From JAEWWD01 sp964440115 (GTDB lineage: Bacteria > Bacillota > Clostridia > Christensenellales > CAG-138), in the NCBI GenBank assembly GCA_964440115.1, contig CAYTPV010000004.1, positions 333,230-397,229 of the forward strand: a stretch of 64,000 bases of DNA. The letters are read 5' to 3'. The translations under genes and the position numbers were made by a program. The notes beneath the pieces were generated by a model, which was not told where the DNA came from, did not search any database, and was given only the letters and a program-made list of their open reading frames with translations. The first letter of the stretch is position 1, and each line of letters starts with the position of its first letter. This document shows positions 9,318 to 16,249 of the stretch, one piece after another.

Positions 9318-10898
9318 TTACTGATACAGCCTTCCCTTGCCGTACACCATCGCGTCATAGGCCTTCTTGACCTTCGGGTAATTCCCGTCGCGGTCGAGCA
9401 CAATGCCGCGTCCTGCGCCGTCTACAATGCGTCCAACGCCTATCTCTGCCATCTGATCCTCAAGTTCTTCCAACAAGGCAGGCGCGCTGCCCGGTTCGGT
9501 GCTGCGTCCATCAAATATGATGTGCACGCAGACATCCTGAAGATCCTTTTCTTTTGCCATTTTCAGCAGCGCTAGCGGATAGTCGATAGATCCATGCGAA
9601 CTTTTCTTCGTCAGCAACGCCAGCAGATGCAAAGTCTTGCCGTGCTTTTTGGCGTCTTCAATGGTGCGAAGGAAGACATCGTTCTTTTCGAACGAACCGT
9701 CCTTCATGGCGGCATCCAGACGCACGTCGTCCTGCTGCACTACTCTGCCGGAACCGAGGTTGATATGACCGGCCTCAGAATTGCCTGCCTTGCCTTCCTG
9801 CAGGCCTACGGCCTCGCCAGAAGCGCCTAGTTTAGACGGCGGATACGCCGCCATGAGGGCGTCCCAGACAGGCGTATCCGCAATATGTATGGGGTTGGTG
9901 TCGTCTTGTGCGCCAATCCCCCATCCATCGAGTATGATGAGCAGTATGCGGCGGTTAGCGCCGAAATCGTACGTGCCTTTAACAAGACTATTGCCTGTCA
10001 TCAGCTCGGGCTGGGGGATATCCAGCACGTGCAGCACGGTGGGCGCAACGTCGCAGAGTTTTCCATCCTGCAGGGGCAGGGGTTCTTTTGCCTGCGGGTC
10101 GATAAGGAAGAAGGAAACCAGATTGGTGGTATGCGCAACATGCGGTTTCCCGTCCTTGGTAACCATTTCTTCAAGATTGCCGTGATCCGCCGTGATGGCG
10201 ACGACATATCCGCGCTTTTTTGCCTCATCGATGACACGCCCGAGGTGTTCATCCACGATGCGGGCGCATTCTACCTTGGCGCCAGCGCTGGAAGTATGGC
10301 CGATTACATCGCCGTTTGCGAAGTTGGTGACAATAAACTCATACCCTGCGCCGATGCCCTGTATCACGCGATCGGTTACCTCGGGCAGGCTTAATCCCGG
10401 CACCTGATCGAAGGGAACGCCCTTGGGGGATGGGATGCGTACATCGTCCTCAAGCGCGAACGGCTGGTTGTTGCCGCCGTTGAAAAAGAACGTGACATGC
10501 GCAAACTTTTCCGATTCGGAGCAATGCAGCTGCTTTAATCCAGCCGCGCTGACCTGCTCAGCCAGTGTCTGGCTGATGCGGGAGGGCGCGAATGCGATGG
10601 GCAGGTCCTTGTATTTTTCGTGATACATCGTGAGTATCACAAACTCAAGATCGTCAAGCGGCTTGCGCTCAAAATGCGGGAAATCGGGGGCGGTGAACGC
10701 ATCGGTCAGTTCGATTTCGCGCTCGCCGCGCCTGCAGCAGAATATGACGGCGTCGCCGGGTTCAATCGCGCCTGCAGGCGTGCCGTCCGCATTGACTTGC
10801 ACCAGAGGCTCCATGGTATAGTCGGTCTGGCCGTCGGCATACGCCTTGCGTACCGCCTCGGCAAGCGCGCGGCCGCCGATAGATGAAACATTGCTCAT
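9318..10898 (-). CDS. gpmI: Phosphoglycerate mutase (cofactor-independent), circularly permuted domain order
   Basis: Interconverts 3- and 2-phosphoglycerate if active. The family normally opens with LLIILDGWG and the GNSE nucleophile Ser and closes with ADHGN, the HTTN metal site and TGxSL. Here the order is swapped. Residues 1-306 match the usual later part: AYADGQTDY, CRRGER, SEKFAHVTFFF, D197/H201, D238/H239, H256, and the usual C-terminal end TGNSL. Residues 317-526 match the usual first part: ILDGWGIG D324, GNSEAGH S374, H435, R465, R497, R503, ending at VYGKG. All seven metal ligands and most substrate residues are kept; DGRDTPP has become DGRSTEP. The reading frame is intact at 526 residues, with GGGGGGAG before the ATG. 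Last gene of an operon with three HADs. Confidence 0.88.
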   Translation of the reverse strand: MSNVSSIGGRALAEAVRKAYADGQTDYTMEPLVQVNADGTPAGAIEPGDAVIFCCRRGEREIELTDAFTAPDFPHFERKPLDDLEFVILTMYHEKYKDLPIAFAPSRISQTLAEQVSAAGLKQLHCSESEKFAHVTFFFNGGNNQPFALEDDVRIPSPKGVPFDQVPGLSLPEVTDRVIQGIGAGYEFIVTNFANGDVIGHTSSAGAKVECARIVDEHLGRVIDEAKKRGYVVAITADHGNLEEMVTKDGKPHVAHTTNLVSFFLIDPQAKEPLPLQDGKLCDVAPTVLHVLDIPQPELMTGNSLVKGTYDFGANRRILLIILDGWGIGAQDDTNPIHIADTPVWDALMAAYPPSKLGASGEAVGLQEGKAGNSEAGHINLGSGRVVQQDDVRLDAAMKDGSFEKNDVFLRTIEDAKKHGKTLHLLALLTKKSSHGSIDYPLALLKMAKEKDLQDVCVHIIFDGRSTEPGSAPALLEELEDQMAEIGVGRIVDGAGRGIVLDRDGNYPKVKKAYDAMVYGKGRLYQ

Positions 10899-10921
10899 CG
10901 TAGAAACTCCCCCCCTTTGGC

Positions 10922-11689
10922 TTATTTGTTCTGAGGCAGTATGGCGTCCATATTGACCTCGGGGCAGCCCGGGAATATCTCCAGCAGTTCGCGGAATCTG
11001 AAAATAACAGCCTCGGGGCGGTTCGCATCCGTGAAGGGTTTTTTGGAGAGTTTCTCCGGCGTAATAAATATGACGTTCATAGCAAATCCGGCCGCCTTCG
11101 CGCCTGTTACGTCACGGCCGAGATTATCGCCGACATAGGCGATGTGTTCTGGCTTTACGCCTGCGAGTTCCGCTGCGTGCAGATAAATCGCTGGGTCGGG
11201 CTTTCGAAGACCGCAGACACTCGAAAGTACAACCGGATCAAAGTACTTTCCAAGACCTGATTCTTCGAGCCAATCCGGCACCTCAAGCGACGTAATGAGG
11301 TTGCTGATGATTCCAAGCTTGTAACCGCGTGCATACAGTTTGGATATAACCTCTTCTCCATCTTTGACAATGCGGCGTATGCCCTTTGTCTGGCGGTATT
11401 GGAATGTGAGTTCTATGGCGTTTTTCTCAAGTAGCGCATGATCGCCGTCCGGAAGCAGCCACTTTGTCCATAATTCCGTCTCAGGGGCTTCGCGCATGGT
11501 GTCGAACGCCCATTTGCGGTATCCTTCATAGCGGCAGTCTATGAACTCATAAAACGCCTCCGGTTCCATATCGGCTCCAGCAAGCTCCGCCATTTTGCGT
11601 TTCGCTTCCGTCTGGTAGGCCTCATCCTCATACAGTACGCGAAGCGTATTTCCAAGGTCGAATAATATAGCTTCAATTCTGTCGTTCAT
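10922..11689 (-). CDS. HAD-superfamily phosphatase paralogue (third in operon)
   Basis: Cytoplasmic HAD hydrolase of 255 residues with a helical C1 cap. Motif I is FDLGNTLR, so the nucleophile Asp is kept but the usual second Asp is Gly, as in YihX-type sugar phosphatases. Motif II Ser is in GIISNLITS, motif III Lys in LRKPDPAIY, and motif IV is YVGDNLGRDV. The start at 11689 is preceded by AAGGAGA; the longer frame back to 11725 overlaps the neighbour without a site. It sits 23 bases upstream of the mutase gene and is clearly homologous to its two upstream neighbours. Substrate unknown, most likely a small phosphorylated sugar or polyol. Confidence 0.85.
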   Translation of the reverse strand: MNDRIEAILFDLGNTLRVLYEDEAYQTEAKRKMAELAGADMEPEAFYEFIDCRYEGYRKWAFDTMREAPETELWTKWLLPDGDHALLEKNAIELTFQYRQTKGIRRIVKDGEEVISKLYARGYKLGIISNLITSLEVPDWLEESGLGKYFDPVVLSSVCGLRKPDPAIYLHAAELAGVKPEHIAYVGDNLGRDVTGAKAAGFAMNVIFITPEKLSKKPFTDANRPEAVIFRFRELLEIFPGCPEVNMDAILPQNK

Positions 11690-11711
11690 TGCAGTCTCCT
11701 TCCAGTGTTGG

Positions 11712-12470
11712 TTATACGGGCGCAAATTCGCCGACAGTCACCCCGGGCGCTGCGGGGAAAATCTTCAGCAGGTCGGAGAATTCGTTAATAATCGCATCGG
11801 GTCTGTTTTCGTCCGTGAACTCTTCGAGCTCTTCTCCCTTGGGGGGGATGAGTATGCCCATGCCGAAGCCAGCAAGCTTGGCGCCCACAATATCCTTGCC
11901 GACATGGTCCCCGACATACGCGCAGAATTCGGGAGCGACGCCTACTTCGTTCACAGCAATGCTGAACAGCTTGGGGTCCGGCTTGCGAATACCCGTGACG
12001 GAAGACTGTACGAGCGTTTTTAACAGCGGGGTAAAGCCATCTTCTTCCGCCCAAGCCGGGAGTTCCTGTGAAGTGATCACGTTGCTGATGACGCCGACCT
12101 GATACCCGCGGCGGTCAAGTTCCGCAACGACTTCCTTGCCGTTCTCCACCAGCACGCGCCGGCCTTTGAACTGCCGGAACTGATAGGTTAGTTCTATGGC
12201 GGCAGCGGCAATCCGATCGCGCGGATAATCATAAGCGAGGAATTTTGTCCAGAGTTCTTCCTCGCTGGATTCAATCCAGCTTACCAGCGCCTGTTCCCGG
12301 TATTTGTCGTAGCGCTTATTGATGATTTCTGCGAATTCTTCAGCGTCGATATCCGTGCCAACCAATTCGGCTACCTTGCGCTTGGCAGCAAGAATATGCT
12401 CTGCGTCGTATTCGATAACGCGCAGCGTGTTGCCTACATCCAGGAATATGACTTTGATCTCTTTGCTCAT
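11712..12470 (-). CDS. HAD-superfamily phosphatase paralogue (second in operon)
   Basis: HAD hydrolase of 252 residues, homologous along its length to the genes on both sides. Motif I is FLDVGNTLR, motif II GVISNVITS, motif III IRKPDPKLF, motif IV YVGDHVGKDIVG. The cap region between motifs I and II carries the shared ELWTKFL segment seen in all copies. AAGGT precedes the ATG, and the gap from the preceding HAD stop is 12 bases. Three tandem, diverged but intact copies suggest distinct substrates in one pathway rather than gene dosage. The subfamily's substrates cannot be read from the sequence. Confidence 0.85.
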   Translation of the reverse strand: MSKEIKVIFLDVGNTLRVIEYDAEHILAAKRKVAELVGTDIDAEEFAEIINKRYDKYREQALVSWIESSEEELWTKFLAYDYPRDRIAAAAIELTYQFRQFKGRRVLVENGKEVVAELDRRGYQVGVISNVITSQELPAWAEEDGFTPLLKTLVQSSVTGIRKPDPKLFSIAVNEVGVAPEFCAYVGDHVGKDIVGAKLAGFGMGILIPPKGEELEEFTDENRPDAIINEFSDLLKIFPAAPGVTVGEFAPV

Positions 12471-12482
12471 ATTCGGCTACCT

Positions 12483-13214
12483 TCACTGCAGAGGCGGGAA
12501 TATGTCGAGCATTTCCGAGATTGCCTGTACCGTGTAATCCGGTATGTAATCGTCGCTTTGCGGTTCTTTGGAGATGGTGTCTGGTTCATCGATGCGGATC
12601 ATCATGCCAAATCCTGCCGCGCGCGTACCTTCCACGTCGCGAATGGGATTATCGCCGATATACGCGCAGCATTCCGGCTTAGCGCCGATCGAACGGGCTG
12701 CAAGCGTGTAAATCGCAGGATCAGGCTTGCGAATGCGAACCTTGGAAGAAAGTATCACGGATTTGAAGCAGCCTGCTACACCATCCGCCACCATCCAGTC
12801 GGGTATTTCCGTTTCCGTAATGGTGTTGGCAATGATGCCCAGCGTATAGCCGCGTCTGCGCAGTTCAAGCAGCGTGGACTTCACATCGTCGCGGGGGACG
12901 CGGCGGCCATCAACATCGCGGAATAATCGTGTCAGGCGGCCCGCGACGGCGGCAATCTTTTCTGTCGGGTAATCGGGCAGCAGCCACTGAGTCCATAGCT
13001 CCATTTCGGAGGCATCAAGAAGAGAATGCTTGGCATACTTGCGGTACGCATTCCAATTCTTATCCAGCTTCTCGAAAAATACATCCGGCGTATCCGTAGT
13101 TCCGGTTAGCTTCAGCAGCCCTTCCTGAGCCTGCTGCTGAAATTCCGGATCTGGAACAACGATGCGAAGCGTGTTTCCTACGTCGAAGAAGATGGTGTCG
13201 ATGACTGGTTTCAT
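12483..13214 (-). CDS. HAD-superfamily phosphatase paralogue (first in operon), motif II altered
   Basis: HAD hydrolase of 243 residues and first gene of the four-gene HAD/mutase operon. Motif I is FFDVGNTLR, motif III Lys is in IRKPDPAIY and motif IV is YIGDNPIRDVEG. In motif II the conserved Ser of the other copies (ISN) is Ala (GIIANTITE), which should weaken phosphate binding unless the next Thr compensates. A strong promoter (13397-13425) and a perfect LacI-type palindrome (13342-13357) lie upstream, so expression is probably repressed by a LacI-family protein. It may have reduced or changed activity compared with its tandem copies. Confidence 0.83.
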   Translation of the reverse strand: MKPVIDTIFFDVGNTLRIVVPDPEFQQQAQEGLLKLTGTTDTPDVFFEKLDKNWNAYRKYAKHSLLDASEMELWTQWLLPDYPTEKIAAVAGRLTRLFRDVDGRRVPRDDVKSTLLELRRRGYTLGIIANTITETEIPDWMVADGVAGCFKSVILSSKVRIRKPDPAIYTLAARSIGAKPECCAYIGDNPIRDVEGTRAAGFGMMIRIDEPDTISKEPQSDDYIPDYTVQAISEMLDIFPPLQ

Positions 13215-13341
13215 AGCCGATACCTCACTTAAACAGATTTGGAGAAATGTAGTGAACTTCGTTATTCACCGGCACTTTCCGGATCAAAACCAACAAACGC
13301 CTGCAATTTTTCGTAACAACGATGAGCAAATCTCGCAATAC

Positions 13342-13357
13342 ACGCAAACGTTTGCGT
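13342..13357. promoter_or_regulatory. LacI-family operator O1 (perfect palindrome)
   Basis: ACGCAAACGTTTGCGT is a perfect 16-bp palindrome with the central CG typical of LacI/CcpA operators. It lies about 33 bases downstream of the predicted start of the HAD/mutase transcript, a position suited to roadblock repression. The same motif recurs at 29095, 36351 and 36521. Confidence 0.85.
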
Positions 13358-13396
13358 AACGACTAAAAAAAATACAAGTTCAATGAACTTACTTTT

Positions 13397-13425
13397 ATAG
13401 TAGATATGCCGGATGAGTTTGTCAA
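13397..13425 (-). promoter_or_regulatory. Sigma-A promoter of the HAD/mutase operon
   Basis: On the minus strand TTGACA (13425-13420), a 17-base spacer and TACTAT (13402-13397). Transcription would start near 13390, giving a leader of about 175 bases that contains operator O1. Confidence 0.7.
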
Positions 13426-13553
13426 TATCTCATAGATATATTTTTATGAATATCTGGTGATGTGGATATAAAAATGGTGAATAATAGAAAGATAAGCGCT
13501 ATACTGTGTGTAACAGCCGTTACTATTCATTTACCGGCTGCGGAAAGGAGCAG

Positions 13554-14213
13554 ATGATACATATGGCGAAAAGAATAGTTGCAATTGCTCTTATTCTGAT
13601 ATTGCCCTTGGTCATGAATGCATGTATCGTCATACAAGTGCCTGCGAAAGCATCCGTTTCTGCAGAACCCTCTCAGGTACCGTCAGAAACCCCGGTTCCA
13701 TCCGCTTTGCAGGCATCGCCCGTCTCTGCTCAATCACCGGCACCAGTAGTGCCGACGTCCAGCATAGCGCCGGCCGCATCCAGCACGCCGAATAACCCAA
13801 AGCTGTATTCCAGTTATGCGCATATGACGGCATATCATCCGTCCACCGGGCTTGCCGACTTTGACTATTTCGATATGCTGCGCGGTGAAGATGCCGTAAA
13901 ATGGATGGTCAGCCACGAAGGATATACGAAGGCTGAGGCGGAAGAAATCGTGTCGGAATTCGCGGATTCGGAATTTATTGAGAAAAACGAAAACACACAG
14001 ATTAGAACCATCGATTTAAATCAGGTTGCACTTAAGCTGATGTATGATTCGAGTGGAGAAATGGTAACGGACAGTACGCCGGTAGCCTCTACAGTTGCAA
14101 AACTCAACACGTTGTATTCTCACGATTCCTCGTTGGTACTTAATTCTTTCTTTTATTATGTAAAGGTTCAGAATGGGGTAGCAGTTGAGGTTACACAGGT
14201 ATATTGGCCATAA
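13554..14213 (+). CDS. Putative lipoprotein of unknown function
   Basis: Protein of about 219 residues that I do not recognise. It has a basic start, a hydrophobic segment and a Cys in LVMNAC that could be a weak lipobox, then a Ser/Pro/Ala-rich linker of about 50 residues and a soluble domain with many Tyr and acidic residues (HMTAYHPSTGLADFDYFDML). Start choice is uncertain: AAGGAG ends three bases before the ATG at 13554 and 12 bases before the ATG at 13563. It is transcribed away from the HAD operon and ends at a strong terminator, so it is monocistronic. A surface or envelope location is inferred from the signal only. Confidence 0.6.
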   Translation: MIHMAKRIVAIALILILPLVMNACIVIQVPAKASVSAEPSQVPSETPVPSALQASPVSAQSPAPVVPTSSIAPAASSTPNNPKLYSSYAHMTAYHPSTGLADFDYFDMLRGEDAVKWMVSHEGYTKAEAEEIVSEFADSEFIEKNENTQIRTIDLNQVALKLMYDSSGEMVTDSTPVASTVAKLNTLYSHDSSLVLNSFFYYVKVQNGVAVEVTQVYWP

Positions 14214-14241
14214 TCTAAATGTACATCATTATTTTGCCAAG

Positions 14242-14270
14242 AAAGTCCGCTGTTCCGTGCGGACTTTTTT
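14242..14270 (+). terminator. Rho-independent terminator
   Basis: AAAGTCCGC (14242-14250) pairs with GCGGACTTT (14259-14267), running into a TTTTTT tract. It ends the lipoprotein transcript. Confidence 0.9.
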
Positions 14271-14388
14271 GTTGTGAATTAGGAAACCATGTATGATAAA
14301 ACTTCCTTTCTCCGCTGCTGTTTCCAGTTTTCACATCTCATGATTGTATTTGCTACGGCACATACTACGATGCAGCGGAGGTATGTAT

Positions 14389-16170
14389 ATGAATTGGTTG
14401 CTGATCACTTTTTTGATACAAATTGCCATATTTGGCGTTGTTTTTTGGATATTTAACCGGCGTTCCAAACGGGCGCAGCAGCCTGTGCGTACATTGGCGA
14501 AGCCTAAGCAAAGCGTGCAGGAGTTGCAGCGCCTTACACGGCTGCGCGCACGAAGATTAAATGTACCGCTGAGCGAATTGACAAGGCCTGCCTGCTTTGC
14601 CGATATTATCGGTCAGGAGGAAGGGATACGCGCGCTCAAAGCGGCATTGTGCGGTCCTAACCCGCAGCATGTCATCATATATGGTCCTCCGGGCATTGGT
14701 AAGACATGCGCAGCCCGTCTGGTGCTTGAAGAAGCAAAAAAACAGCCGGATTCGCCTTTTAACGTTGAATCTAATTTTGTTGAAATGGATGCTACCTGCA
14801 TTCGATTCGATGAACGCGCAATAGCAGATCCGCTCATAGGTTCCGTACATGATCCTATTTATCAGGGCGCAGGTACGTTGGGCGCACAGGGCGTTCCGCA
14901 GCCCAAACCGGGGGCTGTGACACGGGCGCATTGCGGCGTTTTATTCTTAGATGAAATCGGAGAGCTGCATCCCATGCAGATGAATAAACTGTTGAAAGTA
15001 CTTGAAGACAGATGCGTACGCTTCGACAGCGCTTATTATTCGCCGGACAATACCAATATTCCGCAGCATATACACGATATATTCCAGCACGGTCTGCCTG
15101 CCGATTTTCGTTTGATAGGTGCGACTACGCGCAGACCGGAAGAACTGCCGCCCGCGCTGCGCTCGCGGTGCATGGAGCTCTATTTCCGGCCGCTCGGGCA
15201 GCGTGAGCTCGAGCAGGTGGCAGCCGGCGCGGCTGCGCGCGCGGGGTATACCATCGAGCCTGAGGCGCTCTATAAAAGCGCACTGCACGCGCACAGCGGC
15301 CGTGACGCCGTCAATATCGTACAGCTTGCCTGCGGCATAGCGCACGGTGAGGGACGTTCCTGCGTAGAACAAAAGGATATCGATTGGGTAGCGCGTACCT
15401 GCAATTATTCACCGCGTATGGAATCGCATATGCCAAAGCACCCGAGGATTGGCACGGCAAACGGACTTGCTGTAGCAGGGGCTGGGCAGGGGATTGTACT
15501 TGAGATCGAATGTGTAGCGGTAACAGCCCGAGACGGCAATGGATCGCTCGCACTCAACGGCGTCGTTGAGGAAGAAGAACTCAATCTGCAGGATAGAAAG
15601 CTAAGGAGAAAAAGCACGGCGCGCGGCTCTGTAGAAAATGTGGTTGCGGCTTTATCGGAACTTCTGCAAGAGGATTGCATGCGTTCGCATATACGATTTA
15701 ATATCCCTGGCGGTATCCCGGTGGATGGCCCGAGCGCGGGTGTTGCCATGTCGATTGCCCTGATCAGTGCCCTGAAGGGGCAGGCAGCCGATCATCTGCT
15801 TGCTGCTACAGGGGAAATCACTATCTCCGGTGAAGTACGCCCGGTCGGAGGCGTGCGTGAAAAGCTTGAAGCTGCGGCTTCGGCCGGCGCTACACGTGTT
15901 CTAATACCGGCAGCAAACTGGGAGGACGAGTTTGAAGATATTGGTGTGCAGGTTATTCCGGTAGAACAGCTGGCGGAAGTCGTTCGCATCGCGTTTCCGG
16001 GCATTGCTATTGCGGAGCGGGATAATGTGGTCGCAATGCCGACGGCGCAGGAGTTTGTGTATGCTGCCGCCAAACAAGAGCAATCCATTCAACCGTCGGG
16101 CACAGAAAGTGCGTCCGCTGCCCCCTGCAATTCCAGACGGCAGGCTGCATCATCAATCTCTCTGCCATAG
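14389..16170 (+). CDS. lonB: ATP-dependent protease LonB
   Basis: Membrane-anchored Lon-family protease of about 593 residues. An N-terminal transmembrane helix (about residues 3-22) replaces the LAN substrate domain of classical Lon. The AAA+ module has Walker A GPPGIGKT and Walker B FLDEIGEL. The protease domain has the catalytic Ser in DGPSAGVAM and the Lys in GGVREKLEAA. In Bacillus the homologue sits beside lonA and ysxC, as here, and is expressed in sporulation. GCGGAGG ends seven bases before the ATG at 14389. The last 40 residues, after AERDNVV, are a low-complexity tail. Confidence 0.9.
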   Translation: MNWLLITFLIQIAIFGVVFWIFNRRSKRAQQPVRTLAKPKQSVQELQRLTRLRARRLNVPLSELTRPACFADIIGQEEGIRALKAALCGPNPQHVIIYGPPGIGKTCAARLVLEEAKKQPDSPFNVESNFVEMDATCIRFDERAIADPLIGSVHDPIYQGAGTLGAQGVPQPKPGAVTRAHCGVLFLDEIGELHPMQMNKLLKVLEDRCVRFDSAYYSPDNTNIPQHIHDIFQHGLPADFRLIGATTRRPEELPPALRSRCMELYFRPLGQRELEQVAAGAAARAGYTIEPEALYKSALHAHSGRDAVNIVQLACGIAHGEGRSCVEQKDIDWVARTCNYSPRMESHMPKHPRIGTANGLAVAGAGQGIVLEIECVAVTARDGNGSLALNGVVEEEELNLQDRKLRRKSTARGSVENVVAALSELLQEDCMRSHIRFNIPGGIPVDGPSAGVAMSIALISALKGQAADHLLAATGEITISGEVRPVGGVREKLEAAASAGATRVLIPAANWEDEFEDIGVQVIPVEQLAEVVRIAFPGIAIAERDNVVAMPTAQEFVYAAAKQEQSIQPSGTESASAAPCNSRRQAASSISLP

Positions 16171-16199
16171 ATTCACATATACACGAGCGTCTGCATAAC

Positions 16200-16228
16200 T
16201 TGTCATTCAAACAGGTACCCGCTATAAT
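16200..16228 (+). promoter_or_regulatory. Sigma-A promoter of lon
   Basis: TTGTCA (16200-16205), a 17-base spacer and a perfect TATAAT (16223-16228). The start would be near 16235, leaving a leader of only about 15 bases before the lon ATG, just enough for the GAGG ribosome site. lon can thus be transcribed independently of lonB. Confidence 0.8.
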
Positions 16229-16249
16229 GGGTACACGAGGTGAATGGAT

